Below, one piece after another: positions 7,796 to 14,068 of a DNA stretch of 23,827 nt. Numbering within the stretch: position 1 is the stretch's first letter; the number at the start of each line of letters is the position of its first letter. Under the pieces are notes generated by a model that was given only the letters and a program-made list of their open reading frames with translations, was not told the origin of the DNA and ran no database searches. The stretch lies in contig DAOTWP010000252.1 in NCBI GenBank assembly GCA_034435675.1, positions 1 to 23,827 of the forward strand. The letters are read 5' to 3'. Both the position numbers and the translations under genes were made by a program. The DNA is from DAOTWP01 sp034435675. GTDB taxonomy: Bacteria; Chloroflexota; Anaerolineae; Aggregatilineales; Phototrophicaceae.

Positions 7796-8338
7796 CTACC
7801 CGTGTGCGCTCCAGACCGCCGGGGGCAGCTTTTCGCCCGCGCGGATGGCGACGTTCAGGCGGTTCTCCGCCGGGGTAAGCGGGCAAACCCACTGGTCGTT
7901 ATAGGCGCAGTACGGGTTATAGGCGTGGTTGAAATCCACATGCAAGCGACTGTCGCCCAGCGCCTGCGGTTCCAGGTAGCGCCCGGCGGGGTAAGTTTCC
8001 GTGCCCGCGCCCGCATCCACAAACGGCAGAAAGGTCAACCCGCCCGGCAGCGCGTAGAGCGTCAGGCGTGCGGGCTGCCCGTCTACTGTGAAAGTGAACT
8101 CGCCGTAGCGCAGATACCAGCGCGGTTCGCCGCTGGTGGTCTGAATCTGCACGTTCGCCTTGTTTTCAAACGGCGTGACGGTCACGGTCAGGTCAAGCGC
8201 GGGATTGTAATCATAGTACGCCAGCCCGCTGAACACCGCCTGCTGCGCGGGGAGCAGCGGCGACTGCGGGTGCACCCGGAAGAATTCGTCCTTTTCGCGG
8301 CGCTGCGCGGCAAGCTGTTCGGCAGGGGTCACCAGCAT
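7796..8338 (-). CDS. DUF1684 domain-containing protein
   Basis: A 180-residue protein with the clear DUF1684 signature near the C-terminus: LPFVDAGAGTETYPAGRYL followed by DFNHAYNPYCAYNDQWVCP and ENRLNVAIRAGEK. The family's biochemical function is not known to me. It begins with an EKDEFFR segment also typical of the family. No signal peptide or membrane helix is seen. Its ATG overlaps the stop codon of the upstream LOG-family gene by one base (TAATG), with GGAG just before, so the two are almost certainly translationally coupled. Confidence 0.85.
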   Translation of the reverse strand: MLVTPAEQLAAQRREKDEFFRVHPQSPLLPAQQAVFSGLAYYDYNPALDLTVTVTPFENKANVQIQTTSGEPRWYLRYGEFTFTVDGQPARLTLYALPGGLTFLPFVDAGAGTETYPAGRYLEPQALGDSRLHVDFNHAYNPYCAYNDQWVCPLTPAENRLNVAIRAGEKLPPAVWSAHG

Positions 8339-8877
8339 TACTCCGTGATAAATTGTCTCAGCAGCACGACGACTTCTGCCGGGCTGTGGGCAAAGTGAAT
8401 CAGTTCCTGATATTCAGGGTGAATATAGCGCGTTGTCATCACCGGATGCAGGATTTCCTGCCAGAACACGCCGTAGCAGATGATCGGCGCGCGCGGGATT
8501 TCGCCAATGCGCATCAGTTCCCACGCGGAAACGACCTCGTGTAGTGTGCCTACCCCGCCCTGCATGGCGACATAGCCCTGTGCATGCCGGACAAGATGCC
8601 CCACACGCTCGCTGAAGCGGTCATAATGGATCACTTCATGCACCCAGGGATTCGCGCCTTCCGGGCGCAGCGCCGTAATCGCCGTCGTCGTCACGCCGAT
8701 GACATGCCCGCCCGCCTCTGCCGCCCCCCGGCTGACTGCTTCCATCGCGCCAGCATAACCGCCGGTCATCACGGCATAGCCCGCCTGCCCCAGCAGCCGC
8801 CCAACCTCCTGTGCTGTCATGTATTCTTCATCGTGGGGGGTAATGCGCGAACTGCCATAGACTGCAATGGTCTTCAA
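8338..8877 (-). CDS. LOG-family / putative lysine-decarboxylase-fold protein (nucleotide phosphoribohydrolase-like)
   Basis: A 179-residue Rossmann-like protein of the family that includes cytokinin-activating LOG phosphoribohydrolases and the TIGR00725/TIGR00730 groups. MTGGYAGAMEAVSRGA near residue 40 is the nucleotide-binding glycine-rich loop, and QGGVGTLHE near 110 matches the PGGxGTxxE signature with Gln in place of Pro. It would hydrolyse a nucleoside monophosphate to base and ribose phosphate, but the true substrate is unknown. The start codon is TTG: AGGAG lies seven bases upstream and MKTIAVYGSSR is a normal N-terminus. It is the first gene of a two-gene operon with DUF1684. Confidence 0.87.
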   Translation of the reverse strand: MKTIAVYGSSRITPHDEEYMTAQEVGRLLGQAGYAVMTGGYAGAMEAVSRGAAEAGGHVIGVTTTAITALRPEGANPWVHEVIHYDRFSERVGHLVRHAQGYVAMQGGVGTLHEVVSAWELMRIGEIPRAPIICYGVFWQEILHPVMTTRYIHPEYQELIHFAHSPAEVVVLLRQFITE

Positions 8878-8913
8878 GTTGCCACTCCTGTGAGCCGTAC
8901 CGGAAAATTCTGG

Positions 8914-8925
8914 TATGCTAGCATA
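8914..8925. promoter_or_regulatory. 12-bp perfect palindrome upstream of the LOG-family gene
   Basis: TATGCTAGCATA is its own reverse complement and lies about 37 bp before the TTG start. It also supplies -10-like hexamers (TATGCT, TAGCAT), so it could be a promoter overlapped by an operator. No matching regulator is identified. Confidence 0.3.
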
Positions 8926-8997
8926 GGAAACGCACCTGAAGCAATTGCAAACCGCCGTAGTTGAACTGTCTTGCCGCGCCGTCAGCGTTGCAGCGCG

Positions 8998-9035
8998 AAC
9001 AGTACTCGTGTGCTACACGCTCGTGTCATACTGTT
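8998..9035 (-). terminator. Two-part hairpin overlapping the stop codon of the SpoIIAA-like gene
   Basis: AACAGTA (8998-9004) pairs with TACTGTT (9029-9035), enclosing a second perfect hairpin CGTGT-GCT-ACACG (9007-9019) that covers the TAG stop. This may end or protect the short minus-strand transcript. No T-tract is present. Confidence 0.35.
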
Positions 9036-9405
9036 TGGACGCCTGAATCACGCTGCGGATATAGCTGAGCGCCTCGTCCATGCTGGTATACAACTTCACT
9101 CGCTGATAGCGGGTGACTTTCAAAATCACGTCAATCAGAATTTTCAGCCCCGGCTTCAGCCCCACAAAGAGCATCTCACCGCTGCGGGTGTGCTTCAGCC
9201 CTGGTCCGTGCCGTGCTTGCAGCCAGTTCTGGGGAATACGATGCAGACCGCTGAAATCGGTGATCGAGTGCAGCGGGTAGGACACGGCATCACGCAGTTG
9301 GGCTTCCTTTTTGTACAGCGCCAGCAGTTCGGAGATTTCGACGGGATCGGTGAACTGGTAGTAGAGAACGCGCCCATCCTCAATCAGATCGAGTGTTACC
9401 GGCAT
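9013..9405 (-). CDS. Small SpoIIAA/STAS-like protein of unknown function
   Basis: A 130-residue protein with no signal peptide or membrane segment. The alternating pattern (an N-terminal strand LDLIEDGRVLYYQFTD, a helix ISELLALYKKEA, a central SITDFSGLHRIP, a later strand EMLFVGLK, and a C-terminal TSMDEALSYI helix) resembles the SpoIIAA-like/STAS fold often annotated as hypothetical in Chloroflexota. This assignment rests on pattern and memory of similar proteins, not on a decisive motif. The ATG has AAGGGG eight bases upstream. It is monocistronic, starting a new transcription unit facing away from the plus-strand membrane gene. Confidence 0.55.
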   Translation of the reverse strand: MPVTLDLIEDGRVLYYQFTDPVEISELLALYKKEAQLRDAVSYPLHSITDFSGLHRIPQNWLQARHGPGLKHTRSGEMLFVGLKPGLKILIDVILKVTRYQRVKLYTSMDEALSYIRSVIQASKQYDTSV

Positions 9406-9535
9406 TTTGTTTGCCCCTTGAAATCAACTGATCCTGCCCTAAGCGTAACACAAATCGCGGCAGATTTTGTTGAGGACTACGGCATGTGACAATCTTGTGA
9501 TACCCATGCGGCACACCGTTGCGTTAGCATTAGCC

Positions 9536-9610
9536 GCTTGGCGCAGACAGGCTTGGCGCAGACAGGCTTGGCGCAGGCAGGCTTGGCGCAGGCAGGCTTG
9601 GCGCAAGCAC
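9536..9610. repeat. Five tandem copies of a 15-bp repeat
   Basis: The unit GCTTGGCGCAGACAG occurs five times back to back: copies 1-2 are identical, copies 3-4 carry A-to-G (GCAGGCAG), and copy 5 ends GCAAGCAC. It lies between the divergent starts of the SpoIIAA-like gene and the membrane-protein gene. Because 15 is a multiple of 3 it is open in several frames, but there is no ribosome site for an encoded peptide. Confidence 0.9.
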
Positions 9611-9666
9611 GTTCTGCACTGCCGGGGAATGACACTTGACCACTATTTATCAGGAGAACACAAACG

Positions 9667-10089
9667 ATGACTGCACAACTGCGGATTCGCGATTTTGCCG
9701 GGGCGACAATGGCAATCTTTGGCGCGCTGGCGGTAGCGCTGGGCGCGTTGGGCATCCTATCGCCGGAAACCCAACTGCAACTGCTCAATTTTGAAGTGCT
9801 GCCCCGCCCGCAGCGCCTCAGCGGCGATTATTCATTGGTGTTCCTGACCGCTTCCTCAATGGCGTCGTTCAACATGGGCGTGTACTACCTGCTGGCGGCG
9901 CTGACCGGCTGGCGCGCGTTCTATCGCTGGACGGTGCCTTTCCGCTGCCTGACGTTCATTGTCTTCACGGCGGCAGTCATCAGCGGCACCGCGCCGCAGG
10001 GCTTTCTGGGCGTGGCGCTGTGGGAACTGCTCGGCGCAGTGGCGACGGCTGGCGCGCTGCTCATTGACCGCAGACGCAGCGCTGCCTGA
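9667..10089 (+). CDS. Small multi-pass membrane protein, function unknown
   Basis: A 140-residue protein with about four hydrophobic helices: roughly 12-31 (ATMAIFGALAVALGALGIL), 56-80 (YSLVFLTASSMASFNMGVYYLLAAL), 90-107 and 112-133. The last ends in an RRR cytoplasmic tail. The layout resembles small DoxX-like or uncharacterised four-helix membrane proteins, but no catalytic motif is visible and I do not assign a function. GGAG lies ten bases before the ATG. The 15-bp tandem repeat ends 56 bp upstream, and a bidirectional-capable terminator follows at 10113-10147. Confidence 0.75.
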   Translation: MTAQLRIRDFAGATMAIFGALAVALGALGILSPETQLQLLNFEVLPRPQRLSGDYSLVFLTASSMASFNMGVYYLLAALTGWRAFYRWTVPFRCLTFIVFTAAVISGTAPQGFLGVALWELLGAVATAGALLIDRRRSAA

Positions 10090-10112
10090 AACCGGCAGCA
10101 CCCATAAGCCCG

Positions 10113-10147
10113 GAAAACAAACGGCGGCGGTTGCATGACCGTCGCCG
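10113..10147 (-). terminator. Rho-independent terminator of tRNA-Ser
   Basis: On the minus strand CGGCGACGGT pairs with ACCGCCGCCG (10 positions, one A-C mismatch) around a 6-base loop and is followed by TTTGTTTT. It starts six bases after the mature tRNA 3' end, so it is the natural end of the tRNA transcript. It could also slow transcription arriving from the plus-strand membrane gene. Confidence 0.8.
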
Positions 10148-10152
10148 TGCTG

Positions 10153-10239
10153 CGGAGAAGGCGGGATTCGAACCCGCGGTAGCCGTAAGGCTACACCTGT
10201 TTTCGAGACAGGCCCGATCAACCACTCTGGCACCTCTCC
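10153..10239 (-). tRNA. tRNA-Ser (anticodon CGA)
   Basis: An 87-nt class II tRNA on the minus strand. Acceptor arms GGAGAGG and CTTCTCC pair (one G-T), the discriminator base is G as required for serine, the anticodon stem CCTGT/ACAGG holds loop CTCGAAA with anticodon CGA at 10205-10203, a long variable arm GTAGCC-TTA-CGGCTAC marks it as serine type, and the T arm is GCGGG-TTCGAAT-CCCGC. CCA is not encoded. It reads UCG codons. It follows tadA by 64 bp on the same strand and may be co-transcribed with it. Confidence 0.96.
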
Positions 10240-10303
10240 AAAGGTATGCCGTATGGTACTGGCAGGAATGCCAAATTACAAGGCTGACCCTGCTGCATGA
10301 CTA

Positions 10304-10777
10304 TCACTTCTGCCCGTCAGCGCGCAGCCTGCGGAAGAACGTCCTGATCTGCTCGGCGGCTTCGTCGGCAAACAGCCCGGCGTCCACATGAACGCTGTGA
10401 TTCAGCAGCGGGTGGTGCAGCAAATCCATGATACCGCCCGCGCAGCCCGCCTTGGGATCGTGCGCCGCATAGACCAGCCGGGGCAGCCGCCCCAAAATCA
10501 TCGCGCCTGCGCACATGGCGCACGGCTCCAGCGTGCAATAGAGCGTCACGCCTTCCAGCCGCCAATGCCCGACTGCCGCCGCAGCCTGCCGCAGCGCGAA
10601 CATTTCGGCATGGGCGGTAGGATCCTGATCTGCTTCGCGGCGGTTGCGCCCCACGCCAATGACTTCGCCAGCGCGCACTGCCACCGCGCCAATCGGCACA
10701 TCGCCAGTCAGCAGCGCCTGCTGTGCTTCAGCCAGCGCCAACCGCATAAAATGTTCGTCTTCCAGAGTTATCGGCAT
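10304..10777 (-). CDS. tadA: tRNA-specific adenosine deaminase TadA
   Basis: A 157-residue zinc deaminase that converts the wobble adenosine of tRNA-Arg(ACG) to inosine. The zinc and catalytic residues are all present: HAE at 56-58 (His56, proton-shuttling Glu58) and PCAMC at 85-89 (Cys86, Cys89). The substrate-side motif YAAHDPKAGCAGG (103-115) is typical of TadA. The ATG at 10777 gives the standard N-terminus (EDEHFMRLALAEAQ) and normal length. A longer in-frame form from a TTG at 10864 would add 29 residues unlike the family and overlap the upstream stop codon. The ribosome site at the ATG is weak. Linkage to a tRNA-Ser gene is a recurring bacterial arrangement. Confidence 0.95.
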   Translation of the reverse strand: MPITLEDEHFMRLALAEAQQALLTGDVPIGAVAVRAGEVIGVGRNRREADQDPTAHAEMFALRQAAAAVGHWRLEGVTLYCTLEPCAMCAGAMILGRLPRLVYAAHDPKAGCAGGIMDLLHHPLLNHSVHVDAGLFADEAAEQIRTFFRRLRADGQK

Positions 10778-10860
10778 CAGCAGGCATCCGGGGCTAAAAC
10801 CAGGACTCGTCGGCGTCGCGCCGCGCCCGGTTCCGTCTGTCTTCGTGAAAGACCTTCTCC

Positions 10861-11673
10861 TCAATCACTGTCGTCCTCATCCTCCCGGCGATCAGCTTCG
10901 TCAATCCTGCGCCGTGCCCGATCTCTGGCGCGATTCTGAAAGTCCGTCAGTGTCTCAGCAGATTTCGCGGCTTTGCCCATTGGACCGGGTGGCGTCGCGG
11001 GCGGACGCGGGGACTTCGGCGGCAGCACAATCACAACAGGCGGCTTACCGGAAAAGCGATCCCAGAACGCGGCTTCCTGCGCGAACAGCAGCACCAGCAG
11101 CGCGCCCGCGATCAGCAGCGCATTGCGGGCGGCTTCGTCCACAGGGTCGTTCCAGCCCGGCACGACAAAATAGCGCACCACCGCCCCGCCGGTGGATTGC
11201 ACGGCTGTTTCCACACGGGGATCAACCTCGCTGTCCACGCGCACGAAAAGCCATAGCGAACGGTTCGATTCTCGCGCAGCAGCGGTAAAATCCGCGATCT
11301 GTCCGGTCAGGCTCAACCGCTGAACATTCTTCGAGTCCGCCAGATATCCTGCGCTGACAAAATCCGGCACGCGCGAACTGGCATCCGACAGGGTATTGAG
11401 AAACACAAAACATACACCACAGCCCTGGGGCAAGCGCCCACTGCTGGCGCGCTGCTCACAAATGCATTGACGCGGACTCGAGGCGCTGTTCCTGATCAAC
11501 CGCAGATCACGGGCAAGGATATTCTCCGCTTCCACACCATCACTTTCCGGCGGCATGGCGCTGGAATAGCGACGACCGGTTGGGTTGGGGGCGGTTACGT
11601 TGGACAGCAGCACAAGACTGACCGCGATCACCGTGACGAGGATCAGCATCAGCAAATGACGCAGGCGTTTCAC
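10861..11673 (-). CDS. Two-pass membrane protein with a restriction-endonuclease-like (PD-(D/E)XK) domain
   Basis: A 270-residue protein starting at GTG, with GGTG-type ribosome site close upstream. Residues 7-25 are a membrane helix with basic N-terminus, about 50-170 a soluble domain, 183-205 a second helix, and 206-270 a Pro-rich then Arg/Asp-rich tail. In the soluble domain VPDF (102-105) and ADSKNV (112-117) place Asp104, Asp113 and Lys115 as in a PD-(D/E)XK nuclease core, followed by SLTGQIADF; this arrangement resembles the nuclease domains of bacterial polymorphic toxins. Cys70, Cys72, Cys85 and Cys88 (CxC and CxxC) could bind metal or form disulfides. The positive-inside pattern puts the nuclease-like domain outside the membrane. 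Family identity and activity are inferred; no immunity gene is recognised nearby. Confidence 0.6.
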   Translation of the reverse strand: MKRLRHLLMLILVTVIAVSLVLLSNVTAPNPTGRRYSSAMPPESDGVEAENILARDLRLIRNSASSPRQCICEQRASSGRLPQGCGVCFVFLNTLSDASSRVPDFVSAGYLADSKNVQRLSLTGQIADFTAAARESNRSLWLFVRVDSEVDPRVETAVQSTGGAVVRYFVVPGWNDPVDEAARNALLIAGALLVLLFAQEAAFWDRFSGKPPVVIVLPPKSPRPPATPPGPMGKAAKSAETLTDFQNRARDRARRRIDEADRREDEDDSD

Positions 11674-11690
11674 GGCAGCACCTTACTCAA

Positions 11691-11748
11691 CTGGACTAAT
11701 AGCATGCAGTCCAGTATAGCACTACCGGGTGGCGCTGTGCGTTAACGC
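11691..11748 (-). promoter_or_regulatory. Putative promoter and two palindromes upstream of the membrane REase-like gene
   Basis: On the minus strand TATACT (11718-11713) is a good -10 box with a poor CGCACA -35 at 17-bp spacing. A perfect inverted repeat CTGGACT/AGTCCAG (11691-11697 and 11708-11714) covers the expected transcript start, and a 10-bp palindrome GCGTTAACGC (11739-11748) covers the -35 area. The arrangement looks like a repressor-controlled promoter, but no regulator is known. Confidence 0.35.
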
Positions 11749-11835
11749 CAGGCACAACGGGCAGCCTTACTCGCGCACAGGTGTGAACTCTCGCGCCTCA
11801 ATCGCGTCTGACCTTCTGGCTCAGCAGGGGAAGTA

Positions 11836-12273
11836 TCAGAACAGCGACATCTGGCGCGGCGCATCGCCAGCACCAGCATCCTCATCTGGTTGGTTATCAG
11901 CTTCTTCCGCAGTTTCAGCCGCTTCGTGCGACTCGGCATCCTGCGCGGCACCCTGCACGGCATCCTGCACAGATTCCACCATCGTATCCTGTGCCGACTC
12001 TTGCGCCGGGGGACTGCCGGGCACAGCCACCCCGCCAATCTGGAACAGCGTTTCCGCAGTGACCTCCGGCGGCAGATAGTCGTCGGGCATGTCCTCGGCG
12101 CGCATCGTCGCCAGCACGCGCAGTTCCGCCAGTTCACTGTCGGCAAAACCGACCTCATGCAGCACGGTCAGCAGCGAACGCTCAGTCACACGATCCTGCT
12201 CGCGGATGATGTATTGGTAATGCTCGCGCAGGCAGCGCCGCCATTCATCAGCAAAGGGACTCTCACGTTTCAT
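11836..12273 (-). CDS. Small conserved-looking acidic-tailed protein ending in a clamp-binding-like QMSLF motif
   Basis: A 145-residue protein of unknown function. Residues 1-70 form a helical, charged domain (FADEWRRCLREHYQYIIREQ and following) that looks structured. Residues 88-139 are low-complexity and acidic, rich in Ala, Gln, Glu and Asp with AQD/VQD repeats. The last five residues are QMSLF, which fits the bacterial sliding-clamp-binding consensus QL(S/D)LF. It starts three bases after the stop of the metallo-hydrolase gene (TAA GCG ATG), so the pair form one operon. The tail suggests recruitment of the N-terminal domain to DNA polymerase clamp, but that is inference. No signal peptide or membrane helix. 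Confidence 0.7.
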   Translation of the reverse strand: MKRESPFADEWRRCLREHYQYIIREQDRVTERSLLTVLHEVGFADSELAELRVLATMRAEDMPDDYLPPEVTAETLFQIGGVAVPGSPPAQESAQDTMVESVQDAVQGAAQDAESHEAAETAEEADNQPDEDAGAGDAPRQMSLF

Positions 12274-12276
12274 CGC

Positions 12277-13686
12277 TTAGACCTCAAACACCTGTTTCCA
12301 ATAAGGCACATCCACCTGCATCCCGTACTGCTGATTCAGCGATTGTGCCAGCGCCAGCGCAGACGGTTCTTCGCCATGCACCAGGAAGGTGCGCGCGGGC
12401 TTTTTGACCATCGCCCCGACCCACGCCAGCAGTTCGTCGCGGTCTGCATGTCCACTGAAGCCGTTGAGCACTTCCACATGCGCCCGAACGGTATGTTCTT
12501 CGCCAAAAATGCGCACGGTCTTTTCGCCATCCACCAGCCTGCGCCCCAGCGTGTTTTCTGCCTGCCAACCGGCAATCAAAATGGTGTTGTGCGCGTCGCC
12601 AATGCGGTTGCGCAGGTGGTGCAGAATACGCCCGTGCTCCATCATGCCGCTGGCGCTGATAATGATCGCGGGTTCGCGCAAAAAGTTCAACTGTTTACTC
12701 TCTGATAATTTGCGCGTGTATCGCAGCCCGTCGAACCCGAACGGATCGCGCCGCCCGGATTCGGCATCAACCATAAATGCGCGGATTTCGTCGTCATAAC
12801 ACTCGGGGTGCATGCGGTAAATCGCCGTCGCATCCACCGCCAGCGGACTGTCCACATACACGGACATCTGCGGAATATCGCCTTTTTCGGAAAGCTGATG
12901 CAGTGTGTAGACCAACTGCTGTGTGCGCCCCACCGCAAACGCCGGGATAATCACCGCCCCACCCCGGTGATGGGTATCGTCCACAATCCGTTCCAGTTCG
13001 CGTTCCGCATCCTCATACGGTTCATGCAGGCGGCTGCCATAGGTGCTCTCCATAATCAGGATATCCGCCGAGTCAATGGTTTCGGGATCGCGGATAATCG
13101 GAATGCCTGCCCTGCCGATGTCGCCGCTGAAAACCAGCCGCACGTCGCGGTGCGCCTCGTGGTCGGCAATATCCAGCACCACAAACGCGCTGCCCAGCAT
13201 ATGCCCGGCATCATGAAAACTAACCTGTACATCGCGCACCAGTTCGCGCGCCCTGCCGTAATTCTGCGACGTGAAGTATTCCAGACTGCGCAGCGCGTCT
13301 GCCTGTGTGTACAGCGGTTCAACCGGCGGTTCGCCTTTGCGCTTGCGTTTCTTGTTGACGAACTCCACGTCGCGTTCCTGAATATGCCCGCTGTCCATCA
13401 GCATGGTCATGCACAGGTCGCGCGTGGCGTGCGTGGAAAGGATGTCCCCGCGAAAGCCGCTTTTGACCAGATTGGGGATGTTGCCGGAATGGTCGATATG
13501 CGCATGCGAAAGCACCAGCACATCAATCGAAGCCGGGTCAAACGGGAAGTTCCTGTTGCGCTCATCCGCTTCGCTGCGTCTGCCCTGATACATGCCGCAG
13601 TCGAGCAGAATGCGCTTGCCGTTCACTTCGATCAAGTGCTGCGAACCCGTCACTGTGCGTGCCGCGCCACAAAATGTAATCTTCAC
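12277..13686 (-). CDS. MBL-fold beta-CASP metallo-hydrolase (CPSF/RNase J-like, YSH1-type)
   Basis: A 469-residue two-zinc nuclease-family protein expected to cut or trim RNA. The metallo-beta-lactamase motifs are HAHIDH (61-66), His162 in DAGHMLGSA, Asp189 in FSGDIGR and His437 in LVHGEE. The beta-CASP motifs are Glu213 in MESTYGSR, SASGMMEHGR (345-353) and His413 in NGFSGHAD. No KH or CPSF add-on domain is seen. The start is the GTG at 13686, giving the family-typical KITFCGAARTVTGSQH and having AAGGG six bases upstream; a frame running further upstream adds 49 Cys/Leu-rich residues unlike any relative and is rejected. It forms an operon with the QMSLF-tailed small protein just downstream. 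Confidence 0.92.
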   Translation of the reverse strand: MKITFCGAARTVTGSQHLIEVNGKRILLDCGMYQGRRSEADERNRNFPFDPASIDVLVLSHAHIDHSGNIPNLVKSGFRGDILSTHATRDLCMTMLMDSGHIQERDVEFVNKKRKRKGEPPVEPLYTQADALRSLEYFTSQNYGRARELVRDVQVSFHDAGHMLGSAFVVLDIADHEAHRDVRLVFSGDIGRAGIPIIRDPETIDSADILIMESTYGSRLHEPYEDAERELERIVDDTHHRGGAVIIPAFAVGRTQQLVYTLHQLSEKGDIPQMSVYVDSPLAVDATAIYRMHPECYDDEIRAFMVDAESGRRDPFGFDGLRYTRKLSESKQLNFLREPAIIISASGMMEHGRILHHLRNRIGDAHNTILIAGWQAENTLGRRLVDGEKTVRIFGEEHTVRAHVEVLNGFSGHADRDELLAWVGAMVKKPARTFLVHGEEPSALALAQSLNQQYGMQVDVPYWKQVFEV

Positions 13687-14060
13687 GCTATACCCTTTGC
13701 TGTTGCCGCCCTGTCTACAGTCATTATCCCCCGCCAGGCAGCAAAAACGCAAACGCCCTGCGGCACAGCACAGCGCACCGCAAAGACGCTGGAAGAGCAC
13801 TGCGCCCGCCCAGCGCAAAACTGATTTCGCCATAAGGACACAGCGGGTACGTGTTCCAATCCCTCCGTGTACTCTGTGACTCTGTGGTTTTGAATGCCGT
13901 GCGCAATCCTGCCAGCGCCGATTCCGTTTCCAAACACTCCCCCTGTGCGCGCTGCGACCTTGCGCATAAACAGCACACGGGCGAGCATTCCGCCCACCCG
14001 TGGACCAGCTTCATTGTTCTATCGAGCACGCGCTTTGCGGCGGCGCTCAGGCAGCGGCGC
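13687..14060. other. 374-bp intergenic region upstream of the beta-CASP gene
   Basis: No gene is convincing here. The part next to the beta-CASP gene holds a weak minus-strand promoter, TTGCGT (13752-13747) and GATAAT (13728-13723) with 18-bp spacing. Further upstream are the CACAGAG-type repeat (13862-13889) and, at the far edge, the first part of a 14-bp tandem duplication at the PDZ gene's end. Open frames across it lack ribosome sites. Confidence 0.5.
13862..13889. repeat. CACAGAG-type short tandem element
   Basis: Read on the minus strand this is CCACAGAGT-CACAGAGTA-CACGGAGG, three diverged copies of a roughly 8-9-base unit. Very similar CACAGAG / ACACAGAG strings recur in intergenic DNA of many environmental bacteria, in my recollection. 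It lies 176 bp upstream of the beta-CASP start. Function unknown. Confidence 0.5.
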
Positions 14061-14068
14061 TCAGGCAG
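14041..14068. repeat. 14-bp tandem duplication across the PDZ gene stop codon
   Basis: CGGCGCTCAGGCAG occurs twice head to tail (14041-14054 and 14055-14068). The second copy contains the TGA stop and the last alanine codon of the minus-strand PDZ gene, so the duplication leaves the protein unchanged and creates a repeat of the stop-codon context just beyond it. Confidence 0.85.

Noticed and set aside
9536..9610. CRISPR array
   Set aside because: The repeats are only 15 bp, directly adjacent and without spacers, and no cas genes are present.
9507..9670. Reading frame encoding AWRRQ repeats over the 15-bp tandem array
   Set aside because: It has no ribosome-binding site, its content comes only from the repeat, and it runs past the ribosome site of the next gene.
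10778..10864. TadA started at the TTG at 10864
   Set aside because: It adds 29 residues without similarity to TadA. The AGGAGAAGG downstream of the TTG is not suitably placed for any nearby start codon.
13687..13833. N-terminal extension of the beta-CASP protein by 49 residues
   Set aside because: The extension is Cys/Leu/Arg-rich, unlike the family, and crosses the promoter-like region. The GTG at 13686 has a proper ribosome site and family-typical N-terminus.
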